Below, in pieces: positions 33,635 to 46,025 of a stretch of DNA of 64,000 nucleotides. The DNA comes from Ligustrum vulgare. Lineage: Eukaryota > Streptophyta > Magnoliopsida > Lamiales > Oleaceae. How positions within the stretch are numbered: position 1 is the first letter of the stretch; the number at the start of each line of letters is the position of its first letter. The translations under genes and the position numbers were made by a program. Location of the stretch: NCBI GenBank assembly GCA_963555705.1, contig OY743190.1, forward strand, positions 21,521,491 through 21,585,490. The letters are read 5' to 3'. The notes under the pieces were generated by a model. It was given only the letters and a program-made list of their open reading frames with translations, was not told the origin of the DNA and did no database searches.

Positions 33635-34921
33635 TCAACCTCGACTTAGCATCTTTCTTTGCCAACAAATATTTGAGGGCCAAAACGTATACACAATCAC
33701 CTTGGAACCAATAAGATATGATCGAAACTTGTCAAAAGCAAAGACCACTGCTAGCATTTCCTTCTCCGTAGTAGCATAATTCAATTGAACATCGGTCAAT
33801 GTTCTACTAGAATAGTAGATGACATGCAAGATTTTGTCTTTTCTTTGTCCTAACACAGCCCCCATGGCATAGTCACTTGCATCACACATAAGCTCGAAAG
33901 GCAAACTCCAATCCGGAGTCACAATAATAGGTATTGTGATGAGTTTCTCCTTAAGAGTGTTGAAAGCTCGGAGACACTCTTTAGAGAAATTAAATGTGGC
34001 ACTCTTTTCCAATAGTGAACAAAGTGGCTTTGTGATTTTTGAGAAGTCTTTAATGGATCGCATGTAAAATCCCGCATGCCCCAAAAAACTTCTTATACCC
34101 TTCACCAAGGTTGGAGGAGGTAGTTTTTCAATAACTTGAATTATTGCTTTATCGATGTCAATCCTCTTGCTTGAAATCCGATGTCCAAGAACTCCTTCTT
34201 GAACCATGAAGTGACATTTTTCCCAATTCAAAACTAAATTGGTGTCTTCACATGTTTTGAGAACCATATTCAAGTTATTCAAGCAATCATCAAATGAAGT
34301 GCCAAACATCGAAAAGTCGTTCATAAATACCTCAATAATTTTCTCCACTATGTCGAAGAAAATAGCCATCATACATTGTTGAAAAATGGTTGAGGCATTA
34401 CATAGACTGAAGGGCATCCTCCTATATGCAAAAGTTCCATATGGGCATGTAAAAGTTGTCTTCTCTTGATCCTCCGAGGCTATAGGGATTTGATTATAGC
34501 CTGAATACCCATCTAGAAAGCAATAGTGAGAGTGACCCGCCAATCGCTCAAGCATTTGATCGATGAATGGAAGGGGAAAATGTTCCTTCCTAGTAGCATT
34601 CTTGAGCTTGTGGTAGTTAATGCAAACTCTCCACCCCGTCACCGGCCTTGTTGGAATAAGCTCATTATTCTCTTTTTCCACCATCGTGACACCTCCTTTC
34701 TTTGGCACTACTTGTATAGGACTTACCCATACACTATCCGAGATTGGATAGATAATACCCGCATCAAGCCACTTCACCACTTCGGTTCTCACAACTTCTT
34801 TCATGTTAGGATTCAACCGACTTTGATGCTCCACCAAGGGTTTAAAACCATTTTCCATAAGAATTTTATGCAATGCACAATGAAGGGAAAATAACTCGAA
34901 TATCTGAGATGGTCCATCCAA
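33635..34921 (-). pseudogene. Reverse transcriptase and RNase H, Athila-like
   Basis: A 428-residue frame: WRVCINYHKLKNATRKEHFP, FLDGYSGYNQIPIA, MPFSLCNASTIFQQCM, then EVFMNDFSMFG, where the family has FMDD. The first catalytic Asp is Asn (codon 34319-34321), so polymerase activity should be lost. RNase H starts FELMCDASDYAMGAVLGQR and runs to [20 protein letters not shown]; a shift then ends the frame. Confidence 0.85.
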
Positions 34922-35360
34922 TGGCCTCTTTGTGCCCCCTTAACACCCGAAGCAATTTTTCTTCCTCCACTTCATTCAAAGAATTAGAAATAATAACTGG
35001 GAGGGTAGAATATTCTCCCAAATAAGCATACCTCAAATGAGAAGGAAGAGGCTTTTGTTCAAGAGTAGGTGCTTTCTCGAGAGATGGTAATGGTGGTGAG
35101 GAACTCTTCTTCAACTCCCCAAAGTAAGGAGCTTTCTTGTGTTGATATGGTGGTGAAACCTCCAAGTAGTGAGTCATTTGTTCAACTTCATGATCCTCAT
35201 CCTCAATAGTCAAAAAATGAGCAATGCAAGACTCTAATGGATCTTTAGAAATCCTGAGATTGAAGGAGTTGGCCACTAGATGATCAATTGCATCTATCCG
35301 AAAGCATGAATTGGACTCCGAAGGATATTTAATGGCCTTCAACACATTGAAAGTGACTTT
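34866..35360 (-). pseudogene. Linker before RT, Athila-like
   Basis: Minus frame with KPLPSHLRYAYLGEYSTLPV and IISNSLNEVEEEKLLRVLRGHKEAIGW, the block that precedes RT in Athila-type pol. It begins at the solo-LTR junction (35360). Confidence 0.75.
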
Positions 35361-37178
35361 TGTTTACCTATGGTTAACTTAACCTTATTGTTTTGATCAT
35401 AACAAACAAGAATATATTGTGTTATTAACTAGTGTGCTTCAAGTGTTTCATTTAATGATAAATATTCAAAGCACTCTATGTTCAAATCGTCTCTCAAAGA
35501 TATAAATCAAAACTATGTGATCAAGCACATGAGACGCAAAGAAGATCATGAAAGAATTGAAGATATTCAAAGATCAAAATTGAAGTTGAAAAGCATGATA
35601 TGAAGATCAAGAATTCAAGCATACAAGATTAGAGTTCAAGTTCAAGAGTTGATTTAACCTATGTAAAGGTATAACACTCTCAATCTTTAACGATGAAATT
35701 CAACGAGCTCGAAAATGATTTTTATGCATCAAGAAACTTACATGAAAATTCGTCACTTGCATAAAAATGATTTTTCAAATCATAACATGAAATTTTTTTT
35801 GGAAAAATAAACTTTTTGATATAAAAATAAAAACTCAAATTTTTCCATTTTCGGTCGACCGAAAATGTATTTGATTGACCGAAACTCTGGTCGACCGAAA
35901 CATCTGCTCAACCGAAAGTCCAACGGCTAAAATGTAACAGCTAAATTTTTTAAACTTTCGGTCGACCGAAACTGGCTGCAGCTCAAATTCTTGATCTATA
36001 AATAGCCATCTCATTTACATTCAATTTGAACAACATAGAAAAGATTTTATACAAACTTTCTTGTGAAAATTCATTGTTCTTACTTGGTTTATATTCATCT
36101 ATTTTTATTATAAAACTTTGATTGATCTAAACTTTGTTTTATCAAATTCATCGAAGTTTTTGGAAGAAAGTTTTGTGAAGATTCTTGGTTTTATATTGTT
36201 TAAACTTCTTCAACATCTTCGAACTATATTGGAATTGAAGTGTAAGTCTCTCTTTGTTCTAAACTTGTTTTAATCTTTTAAAAGAGAGAAATTCCAATTA
36301 AGGAATTTTGATTATTTGTGCTACATCTTTCATTATCATTTGATTCATCAAAGTTCCATTGCCTAAACACTTTGAGCTTAACTCATTGTTAATTATTCAA
36401 GTGTGGCATCTCTTGGTACTTAATTTGATTCAATATTTTAACAAGAGATTATTTTGAAAAACTTTGTTTGATTGCATTGAACTTTTCATTATCATTTGCA
36501 TCAAAGTTTTTCTCTAACACTCGAGCTTATTTCATTGCTATCTATTGAAGTGTTAGATTAACTCTCTCGGCACTTAATTTGAGTATATCATTTGTCAAGA
36601 GAGTTATTTCAATTGTAAATTCAATTCATTATATCTTTGAGTATATCATTTGTCAAGAGAGTTATTTCAATTGTAAATTCAATTCATTATATCTTGTGGT
36701 TTCGAGAGCCTTGTGAAAACTCGATTGTTGGTTTCGAGAGCCTTGTGAAAACTCGATTGTAAAGGATATGTGCTCCTTGTTGTAAAGTCACCTAAGGATT
36801 CGATACTCCTTGTTGTAAGTTATCAATATAGTGTATTTGGCCTTACTTGTGACAGAGAGCTCGGTAACGGGGGACGTAAATCACGTTGGTTGATTGAACT
36901 TCCATAAATCGCGTTTGCATTCTCTTATCCCTTTTACTCACTTACATTGCACTTACTCTATTCTATCAATTTATATTGTGCAACACTATATCTAAGTGCT
37001 ATACTTGCTTTATCAATTAATTTTACACATATATAGCACACTACATTGATAGTTTAGTTACTTGTAACACTAAGTGCTCATACTTGTACCCATTGGTTTT
37101 TAAGTTTGAGATTATTTATCGAGAAAGTTTTATAAACCAATTCACCCCCCTCTTGGTTAGTTTACTCTTGGGTTAACA
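35361..37178 (+). mobile_element. Copia-type solo LTR, copy 2 (TSD ACTTT)
   Basis: Same LTR as 5981-7744, here 1,818 bp, starting TGTTTACCTATGG and ending GGGTTAACA between perfect ACTTT duplications (35356-35360, 37179-37183). It has an extra tandem duplication of about 58 bp near 36580-36695 (TGAGTATATCATTTGTCAAG) and five palindromes instead of six (35851-35971). TATA is at 35996-36005. Confidence 0.85.
35851..35971. promoter_or_regulatory. Five TTTCGGTCGACCGAAA-type palindromes in solo LTR copy 2
   Basis: Same array as at 6455-6597 but one unit shorter: the last two palindromes of copy 1 are a single one here. The array ends about 25 bp before CTATAAATAG. Confidence 0.55.
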
Positions 37179-37183
37179 ACTTT

Positions 37184-37410
37184 CTCATCTTGCACCCTCA
37201 ACATCAATTGACCTTGTTGAACATCAATAAGAGCTCTCCCGGTTGCTAGAAATGGCCTTCCCAAAATGATTGGAATGTCATGATCTTCCTCCATGTCAAG
37301 AATTATAAAGTCTGTCGGGAAGATGAATTTATCCACCTTCATAAGAACATCCTCAATGATACCCCGAGGATATTTGATGGATCTATTTGCCAATTGTAGA
37401 GACACGGTGG
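37184..37410 (-). pseudogene. Protease C-terminal part, Athila-like
   Basis: TTVSLQLANRSIKYPRGIIE, FIFPTDFIILDMEEDHDIPI and ILGRPFLATGRALIDVQ are conserved protease blocks. It is cut on one side by solo LTR copy 2 and on the other by the copia element at 37411. The catalytic Asp block lies beyond that, near 39880. Confidence 0.85.
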
Positions 37411-37973
37411 TGTAAGAAAATGATTCCTTAAAGTCTGATTCTTCAAACAATTAGAATTGCTGTTGAATTGGAGCCTCATTTCTTTTCTACTATTTTTTGC
37501 TAGAATCTTCAACTATATGGAGCCTTGGTTATTTAGGTAGTTAATAACCATTTTTGATACCCTATTGTGCCTATAAATACTTGTATTAGGTCCGTAGAAA
37601 AGGGGGAACTCAGGAGTGGAAAGTAAGAGAAATTGAGATTAGGAAAAGTGGTAAAACTCTAGTAAATCTGGGTAGAAATCTTTCTGATGATTTCTAGTTT
37701 GTAAATCATGTTTATTCTTGGTATATAAAGGCTGGGAAGAGGATTTCTTCCTATTTTCTTTAATTGCCTTCTTTTTCTTTTCTTTCTTGTTTACACTATT
37801 CTATCACCATTCAATCTAATTCTATCCGGATTCAAAACCACAAAAGCACTATTCTATCCTCATTCAATCAAATTCTATCCGGATAGAAGTGGTTTCCTTG
37901 CATTTTAGTTCTTTGTTCTTCCTTCTTCCAGCAACTTGTTCTTTGCATCATATTTGGTAAGTGTAAAATCACA
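37411..37973 (+). repeat. 5' LTR of gag-protease-only copia element
   Basis: Starts TGTAAGAAAATGATTCC, ends TAAAATCACA. A TATA box CTATAAATAC is at 37571-37580. Paired with 39249-39809. Confidence 0.85.
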
Positions 37974-37976
37974 ACA

Positions 37977-37990
37977 ATTGATATCAGAGC
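37977..37990 (+). other. Primer-binding site of gag-protease-only copia element
   Basis: ATTGATATCAGAGC, a variant of TGGTATCAGAGC (initiator Met tRNA type), three bases after the LTR end. Confidence 0.7.
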
Positions 37991-38077
37991 TTGAAATTTC
38001 CTGATTTCTTTTCTTTTATTTGTTTGAACACATTTCTTGTGAAATAAAGATTCCTATCTAGAATCTTTATCACATCA

Positions 38078-39131
38078 TGTCAACATTCAAATTTGAAGTC
38101 AAGAAATTTAATTGAAAAAATGATTTCAACCTATGGAGGGAAAGATGATGGCACGTCTTGGTAATCTTGGATTGGAAGAATCCTTGAATGGAATTGAGGC
38201 TTCAAACTAGGCTAACACCTTGAAGAAGGTAAGAAATACCATCATCCTTAGCCTCTCTGATACAGTTCTAAGGAAGGTAATCAAGGAGAAGCGGCCTCTG
38301 AAATGTGGAACAAACTAGAAGAGCTCTACTTGACCAACACTTTACCAAACCGGATCTACTTGAAGCACAAGTTCTACAGCTTCAAGATGGATGAATCAAA
38401 ATCAATTGATGAGAATATTGATGAGTTTACAAAGCTGGTTTCAGATCTGGAGAATCTAGAAATCAAGATTGATGAAGAAGATCAAGCCATTTTCTTGTTA
38501 AATTCTTTGCCCCATCCTATGATCGTCTAAGAGACACCATCAAATATAGCAATGAATCCTTGACCCTTAAAGAAGTTGCAGAAGCAGCCTATTCAAATGA
38601 ATTAGATTTGAAGTTAAATGGAAATCATGCCAAGAGGAATGGAGAAGTGCTGAATATGGAAGGAAGAAAGGAAAGGAAAGTGTGCTGGATTTGTCATCAA
38701 GAAGGGAACTTTAAGAAGAATTGTCCACAAAGAAACAAGAGGTGGATGAAGCAAGGGAATAACAAGCATGATGTAGAGCGTGCAAATGCGTCTGAAGGCT
38801 ATGAAGTTGGTGAAGTGCTTACTGTAACAAGTGCAAGCCAGACAATGTGTGGATTATGGACATAGGTTGTTCATTTTATATGACACCAAGAAAGGAATTT
38901 TTCATGGAGTACAAACAGGTTACGGAAAGTAAAGTGCTGATGGCAAATGATAACACCTGTGAAGTGGTTGGTGTTGGTTCTGTCAAGCTGAAATTGTGGG
39001 ATGGTTCATCAAAGGTCCTAGGTAGAGTGAGGCATGTACCATGCCTTGAAAGAAATCTGATCTCATTGGGAGCACTTGAAAAATCTGGTTGTGTGTACAA
39101 AGCTCAAGGTGGAGTGTTAATGGCGATGTAA
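38078..39131 (+). pseudogene. Copia gag with protease start, RT-less
   Basis: ATG at 38078 gives MSTFKFEVKKFN and then a TGA. Further frames carry the gag core (LEELYLTNTLPNRIYLKHKF, QAIFLLNSLPHP) and a zinc knuckle CWICHQEGNFKKNC in which the His is replaced by Asn. The protease start reads WIMDIGCSFYMTP, so the usual D-[ST]-G active site is D-I-G (codon 38862-38864). RHVPCLERNLISLGALEKSG is the protease end. After 39131 only LTR-adjacent sequence follows. Confidence 0.85.
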
Positions 39132-39248
39132 AATTCAGTGGTAGTCATTAAAGGAGTGCTACAATAAGGCATCTATGTTTTGCAAGGAAATGAAGTTGAA
39201 GGTTCCAGCTACATCTGTAAACTCACTTCAAGGAATCAAGGTGGAGAT

Positions 39249-39809
39249 TGTAAGAAAATGATTCCTTAAAGTCTGATTCTTCAAACAATTAGAATTGCTG
39301 TTGAACTGGAGCCTCATTTCTTTTCAATTGTTTTTGGTTGGAATCATCAACTATATGGAGCCTTGGTTAGTTAGGTAGTTAATAACCATTTTTGATACCC
39401 TTTTGTACGTATAAATACTTGTATTAGGTCCGTAGAAAAGGGGGAACTCAGGAGTGGAAAGTAAGAGAGTGAGATTAGGAATAGTGGTAAAACTCTTATA
39501 AATCTGGGAAAAATCTTTCTGATGATTTTTAGTTAGTAAATCATGTTTAGTCTTGGTATATAAAGGCTGGGAAGAGGGTTTCTTCCCATTTTCATTTCTT
39601 TCCTTCCTGTTTCTTTTCTTTCTTGTTTACACTATTCTATCACTATTCAATCCAATTCTATCTTAATTCTGTCCCACAAAAGCACTATTCTATCCCTATT
39701 CAATCAAATTCTATCTGGATAGAAGTGGTTTCCTTACATTTTAGTTCTTTATTCTTCCTTCTTCCAGCAACTTGTTCTTTTCATCAGATTTGGTAAGCGT
39801 AAAATCACA
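39249..39809 (+). repeat. 3' LTR of gag-protease-only copia element
   Basis: Starts TGTAAGAAAATGATTCC after the purine-rich CAAGGTGGAGAT and ends TAAAATCACA before GGTGG. TATA-like GTATAAATAC is near 39410. Confidence 0.85.
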
Positions 39810-39814
39810 GGTGG

Positions 39815-41794
39815 TTGCTTTAGCTTCTCCCAATCCCAATTTCCTGAAAATGGACAAAGGCATCAAGTAAATGTTAGCACCAAGATCACATAAAGCTTTA
39901 CTAAAATTAACATCACCAATAGTGCATGAAATATTAAAACTCCTTGGATGTTTGATTTTTGGAGTAGTTTGTTTTGAATGATTGCACTACACTCCTCCGT
40001 TAGCATCACCATCTCATGCTCTTCAAGTCTTCTTTTGTTGGATAAAATATCCTTAATGAACTTGGCATAGCTTGGGATTTGAGTCAAGGCATCGGTGAAA
40101 GGAATATAGATGTGTAGCTTCTTGAAAACTTCCAAAAATTTGCCAAATTGATTATCAAGCTTTTGCTTTTGCAACCTTTGAAGAAAGGGAATAGGAGGCA
40201 CATAAGCTTTGATTATTGTTGGAGTCTTTGATGTTGATGGTTCCGATTCACTTTCCTTGAATTGTTCAACAACTCTTTCCAGTGTTTGAATAGACTCATT
40301 TTCTTCAATAGGAGTATTGCTTGATTGAGTCATTGGTTGTGGAACTGTGATCTCGGACAATTGTACCCCACTCTTTGTTGTAATAGCATGAACATTCTCC
40401 CTAGGATTTGTTTCGATGTTGCTAGGAAAATCTCCTTGTTGCTTTTTCGAGAGAAGTTCTGCTATTTGGCCCACTTGTTTCTCCAAATTCTTCAAAGAGG
40501 CATCATTGCGTTCTTGATATTGCAATTGATGGTTTGTTAACTTGGTGATAGCCTCTTCCCATCCCTCTTTCTTGTCTTGTAGCTTTGGATTCAACAAATT
40601 TTGATTGTTTCCTTAAGATAGATTGGGATGAATCCTCCAACCGGGACTATAAGAAGGAGCATATGGATTGAACCCTTGGTTTTGGAAGTTTTGAGCATAA
40701 GCAACTTGCTCGGTAGATGAAGAACCACTTTCCACCAATGGACACATTGAGTTTTGATGATTAGCTCCACATGTCTCACATACTGAAGGGGTTTGAGTCA
40801 TGTTGACGAGCAGAGAGGTTGAAGTAGAAAGGCCTTCCACTTTCTTGGGTAGAGAGTCTGTTTTTGATAACACAAGTGCATAATCATCACCCCCACGTGC
40901 ACCACTAGAACTCCTTGGTGCACCTCTATTCGGCCACATTGCACTTTGTTCACTTATGATCTCAAACAAGTCATAAGCCTCTCGAATGCTCTTTGTTTTG
41001 ATGGACTCATTAGAAGACGAGTCTACATTTGAACGATAAATAGGAGTTAACCCCGCATTGAAGTGGTTGACTTGTTGCCCCAATGTGATTCCATGATTTG
41101 GGCACTTCCTAAGCATATATTTGAACCTCTTCCAAGCTTCATGAAAACTCTCCATCTCAAATTGTTGGAATGTGGTAATATAGTGCTTGATTTTAGTAAC
41201 TCCAGAGGGTAGAAAAAACTTTGTAGTGAATCTTTGGACAAATTCCGCCCAAGTAGTGATGCTCCCCGGAGGCAAAGTATCAAGCTATTCTCTTGCCTTG
41301 TCTTTCAAAGTATTCACAAATAATCTCATCTAGATTGTTTCCACATTACTCCCTCATATTTGAAGTTGCTACAAATTCCAATGAAGCGTGCTATACGAGA
41401 GTGTGGATTTTCATCGATTCTCCCATAGAATGAGATAGTGTTGGAGAACAAATTGATCACATCTGGGCGAAGTTGGAACTTTGGATGATCATAATATGGA
41501 TAGACAATGCTTGATTGATTCTCAATAATAGGGGAATTCATGAAATCCCCAAATAGCATGTTTTCTCATTAACAACTGGCTCTCGAACTCTACCCACTTG
41601 AGGACTAAAACCAGGTGGGATTCCACCCCTTGGAGGATTTGCGGTGGAGCATTAAACTCGTTGTTCAATCCTTCTCCTTCCATCCCAATAAGAAGTTGTC
41701 TCCTAACCCCCCGTTGTTCCCTTAGTCTCCGTCGAAAAGGTCCTTCGATATCCAAATCTAAATCAACTAGATCAAAACTTCTTGTTTGACGCAT
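39815..41794 (-). pseudogene. Gag and protease N-terminal part, Athila-like
   Basis: Gag starts MRQTRSFDLVDLD at 41794. After frame changes it continues with MPPGSITTWAEFVQRFTTKF, HEAWKRFKYMLRKCPNHGI and HFNAGLTPIYRS, then the zinc knuckle CETCGANHQNSMC and a Gln/Glu-rich region. YVPPIPFLQRLQKQKLDNQF and FTDALTQIPSYAKFIKDIL precede protease. The protease Asp block (ALCDLGANI, LMPLS) is readable near 39860-39920 only after a frame change. Gag would form the particle. Confidence 0.8.
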
Positions 41795-41929
41795 GCACTA
41801 TTGACACCTAGAACAACAAGAGAAATTAGGAGATTTACCTATACAAAACAAAAGAAAAATTGTACAAGAAATAGAAGTAACCAATTGTCAAAATTAATAT
41901 CAACTAAAATGTAATTCAAATAGAAACAA

Positions 41930-41950
41930 TCCCTAGCAACGTCACCAAAA
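41930..41950 (-). other. Primer-binding site, Asp-tRNA type, decayed
   Basis: Minus strand reads TTTTGGTGACGTTGCTAGGG. Athila-type elements carry a site near TGGCGCCGTTGCCGGGGA; the differences are mostly C-to-T or G-to-A changes. Confidence 0.65.
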
Positions 41951-41953
41951 ACT

Positions 41954-43625
41954 TGTTCGCTATAAATACACCGCAAGTGCACGTGTCGCATACAAGTAAT
42001 AGTAGACAAATGAATTCGGTTTATCGATCCTACAAAGATTGTCTATTTCTAGTGTGATCAATTCCAACAATAAACACACACAAAATAAAGTTTTGTTTTT
42101 GGAGATGTGATAGACATAAAATTAAATCCACAATAGATTAAGTAATTAAATGGAAAATAAGTGATGAATTTATGATAAAAGAGGGTTGGAATTCTTGATT
42201 CCACTTGACCTTTACCTAATTGATTTCTCAACATACAAATTGAAATATTATTTACTAATCATATTAGATCCGATTTTTCAAGTTTAGTTAATTACCTCTC
42301 TCAAGTGAAATTAACCCTAATTAGTGGACTTAACCTACTATATCTTTATGTCGATTAAAAACACACCAATTGCATTAAACATTTGTGAAAATAACTCAAT
42401 GGATCATCTAGGATTTAAGGTATATCTCTATCCTTAACAAGAACCTAGAGGATGTATTGTATTGATCTAGAATCTACAACAATTTCTCAATAATTGCACA
42501 TTCCACAAAATTCAAGCATTAATTTGGCCAAAATGAATGTAAGATAATAAATACAACAATAAATGTACAAGATAATAAGTAACTTAAATTCTAAATGCAC
42601 GCATTAAAATCAATTAAACTAGGCCAAGCTTCCTCAAACATCCAAACACAATATATAATAGTCCAAAATGAAATAACAATAAAATTCAAACATTAAATGC
42701 ATCATTTCACTAATGGATTAAAATATACGAGGAAATATGAAGATTAAAACATAAAAACGTCCCTTCAACTATGAGTTTGACTTCAAAACTTCAATACTAT
42801 TCCATCAAGTTGTAGGTATTTATCTCTTCAATCAACATCCAACATCAAAATACAAAAAGATTACGAGAGAAACTAACTACAAAATGCAAGAAAATGGAGA
42901 GAAAATGGAAGAGGCAAGACTAAGGATGGAACCCTAGCAAAATATGAAGGTAAGTATTTATATTTTTCACCAAAAACCTTCAAAAATCGCCTAAAAACGC
43001 AAAAACCCGCCTATGACAGTATTTGAGCCGAACTGGGTCGTGTCGGATTGGCCAAAGTATATTTAAAATGTAAGGATGGGCGACCACGAGGCATTAATCT
43101 GCGCAGTTAATGTCGCGAACCCAAGTTTTGGTTCTGTCCATTTCCTGGTTGCACAGGAGGCCACTCGTTTTGACTGAACCTAGAGGCTGCCCAGTTCACT
43201 TGGTGTGGTCTTTGCTCCATTATTTGCGGCTAGGTCCTTCAACTTTTGATTGTGTTCAATTTGATCCCTGAATTTTTGATTTTTTTCAGATACTTCCTTC
43301 TAAAATTGCAATTGAGGTCCTTGAGCTTTTTGAAATTTACATTTTGGTCCCTCTCTTAATTGCATGGCTGGTTATGAACATCCAAAAAGTGACAGCTTAG
43401 TCCCTAGAATTCGTAACTTTGCATGTTTTGGTTCTTTTCTCTTCAAAATCTTCAATTAAGCATTCTTTTTGTGTTTTCTTGTACTTTTTCCCATGAAATG
43501 GAGTGTTAAACCTACATAACCACAAAATATGCACAAATAAGTAGGTATTTGTCCAAAATACTCGAAAATTGATACAAAAAATGTATGAAATATACATGTA
43601 AAATGCACTCAACGCTAATAAACCA
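41954..43625 (-). repeat. 5' LTR of the Athila-like element
   Basis: On the plus strand it runs from TGTTCGCTATAAATAC to GCTAATAAACCA (1,672 bp). It lies directly behind the primer site and is related to, but clearly different from, the LTR at 44390-46020 (shared GCATTAA, TCAATGGATCATCTAGG and ATATCTCTATCCTTAACAAG blocks). No frame is supported. Confidence 0.7.
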
Positions 43626-44384
43626 AAATGTCCCTCCTAGAGAGATCTCAACTTCATATGGAAACTACCCAATTTTAAGTTCACTAAAAGGAAACTATGC
43701 ATACAAAGAAAGGAAACTAAAATCAAAATACAAACTTATCTCAATGAAATGTAGAGAAAGAATCTTCAAGGTTGAAAATGGTGAGAATAAATGGAAAGGT
43801 TGGGCCATTTCTATAGGAATAACAAGTTTTTCATGCATACGTTATTTCATCTACGTAGTTCGAGTTTCATGTGTACATTTAAAATTTCTAATACACGAAT
43901 GTGGGCAACTGAAATGGAAGAAGTCAAATTCGAAATATAATTACAAGACACTCCCTTAGGCCCCAATAAGCGCAACTCACACACACCCTTTGGCCTCTAG
44001 AAAACCCAAATCAACAAAGGTTTTTAATTAAAGTCCAATGGGACAAACCTCTTGAGACAAAGTCCCAAAAGGGGTGTTTTGCACCAGAAAAACTTAATTT
44101 ACAAACGTCTCCAATGAGTGCAAGTACACAAATTAAACTAGGGAATTCTAATAAAATCTAATACAAGAAAATTATATCTCTGTTTGAGAGTTTTGATTTT
44201 TTGGTTCCATCTAAATGCTTAAGTTTTTACAATATATACCATCACTAGTAAAAACTGCTTCCTTTGCTTTGTAACCTGTTTGGCGTAAATGTCGTCCTTT
44301 TCCCCATGTTGATTAACTTCCTTTAGTAACTTCCCACGATGATTAAATTTGAGTTATCCACGTTCTCACCAACTTCCAATATTG
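43626..44384. other. Stretch between Athila-type LTRs
   Basis: No gene recognised. A 124-residue plus frame (43585-43959) overlaps the LTR end and has no known motif. CTAGAAAACCCAAATC- and CAAACCTCTTGAG-type sequence suggests old retroelement DNA. Confidence 0.35.
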
Positions 44385-44389
44385 CACTA

Positions 44390-46020
44390 GTTTCGCTCAA
44401 AATAGTGTGTACCGAAAGCGCACGGGTCGCGTACAAGTAATAAAGTGGACTTTTTGAGTCTGGATTGTCGATCCCACGAGGAATGTATACTCAATTACAC
44501 TTTAGTTAATTTAATCTTAACAAATGAAACACACAATAAAAAGATGAATTTTTGTAAATTTCTAAATTAAAGAAACTAATTTTAAACCAAATTAAAATAA
44601 GGAAAATGGACGATAAAATAGTTGGGATTCATAATTTTACTTAAATCTCGCTTAAGTAATTTCTCAACACATGCAAATTAATAAATTATTCATTTACAAT
44701 GTTAGACCCGATTTTTTAAGTTTAGCTAATTACTTCTCTTGAGTGAAATTAACCTTAATCAATTGGTTTAACCTACTATATCTCTATGTCAATTAAAATC
44801 CAACCAATTGCATTAACTCTTTGTGAAAATGGCTCAATGGATCATCTAGGGTTTAAGATATATCTCTATCCTTAACAAGAATCTAGAGCATTTGTTATTT
44901 GGTTTAAAATGTACAATATCTCTCGATTATCATACACTTCACAAAATATATATTTGGTAATCAATCAAACACATAGAATAATTTCAATAACAAACACACA
45001 TGAAATAAGTTCAAAATTAATAAACAAACATTAAAATTACTTAAACTAAGTTAAGCGACATCAATCATCCCAACATAAAACAACTAGCTCATTATATAAA
45101 TATTCCACAAAAGATAATTTCTATGAAAATACATCACAAAGTATAGAAATTAAAGATAAAATATAAGATAAATGAAATACAACACTTCCCTTGATTTTTG
45201 CTCTAAGAATTTTTTGAATTTTGTTTTGTATTTCCACTTTACTTCTTGCTTCTTTGATCCAATGAGTGCTGGAAACTTGAAATCAAAAACTAAACTACAA
45301 ACTAAAGCAAAAACAAAGAAAAGAAAAGAAAAGAAAGAAGAAGAAAAATGGAGAAGAGGCTAGAGTTTGAGAGTGAAAATTTGTGATTTTTGTGAAGAGG
45401 GAAGTGGGAGTATAAATACCCCAAAAATAGGTCCACAATTGAGCCAAACACGCCCTTAATTCAAAATAATAAAAACAAAAAATAAAATCCGATTGTGTCG
45501 AAATTTACCCACGCGATCGCGTGGACAGTTGAAATTTAAACTGTCCAATTGTGCTGGGCGCACAGCGTGCGCCCAACACAATCATTATTAGGGATGGGCT
45601 TTTGCCCATGCCATAAGTTTATATATATTTATTTATTTATTTATTATTTTTTCTTTTCTATTTTTCTTTTCTTTTTCTTTTAAACAATTTGCAAGGAAAG
45701 CCCCTGGTCCTCTTCAATTTAGTCCTCAAGTTTTGACTTTTATTACAAATATGCCCCTGAAATATTTGCATCTTTAGTCCTCCAACTTTCTGAGAGGTTG
45801 CAATTGAGTTCCCAAACTTTTGATTTCTTTCAATTAGGTCCTTGGACATTGAAATTGCTCCTCTTTTCGCTCAATTATTCTCCAATCTTGTCCATTTTCT
45901 TTTCAATTGAGCTTGTACCTAATTGTCAATATAACCACAATTTATTAGTAGAAATTCGCTCAATTTGTCAATTAAATTATCTATTTAAAAGCAAAATAAG
46001 TGTGTATAACAAACTTATCA
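44390..46020 (-). mobile_element. Athila-type solo LTR (TSD CACTA)
   Basis: A 1,631-bp unit with perfect CACTA duplications (44385-44389, 46021-46025). It aligns in order with the LTR at 41954-43625, in the same orientation. No primer site or genes adjoin it, so it is a solo LTR. Its terminal bases are slightly decayed (GTTTCGCTC where the other LTR has TGTTCGC). Confidence 0.75.
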
Positions 46021-46025
46021 CACTA

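Larger units (their letters stand above)
37411..39809 (+). mobile_element. Gag-protease-only Ty1/copia element (TSD GGTGG)
   Basis: A 2,399-bp element with two LTRs (563 and 561 bp), primer site, gag, start of protease and purine-rich tract, flanked by perfect GGTGG duplications (37406-37410, 39810-39814). Integrase, RT and RNase H are absent: protease sequence reaches the 3' LTR within about 130 bp. Since both ends and the target duplication are intact, the deleted form could itself have moved using enzymes from a partner. Gag has premature stops. The LTRs differ by roughly 5 percent by eye, so the insertion is not recent. Confidence 0.85.
28991..43625 (-). mobile_element. Athila-like Ty3/gypsy retrotransposon with three nested insertions
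   Basis: Minus-strand order: 5' LTR (41954-43625), Asp-tRNA-type primer site, gag (to about 40000), protease (split), RT-RNase H (33635-35345), integrase (30797-33471, split), 3' non-coding DNA. Gag (PPGSITTWAEFVQRF, GESFHEAWKRFK-like) and RT (EVFMNDFSMFG, FELMCDASDYAMGAVLGQR) resemble the Athila branch. Insertions: solo LTR 31292-32648, solo LTR 35361-37178, copia element 37411-39809. Frames are broken throughout. The left edge is approximate because the 3' LTR is missing. Confidence 0.8.

Noticed and set aside
44385..46025. CACTA (En/Spm) DNA transposon suggested by CACTA at both sides
   Set aside because: The CACTA copies are direct, not inverted, and flank an LTR related to 41954-43625; they are a target duplication.
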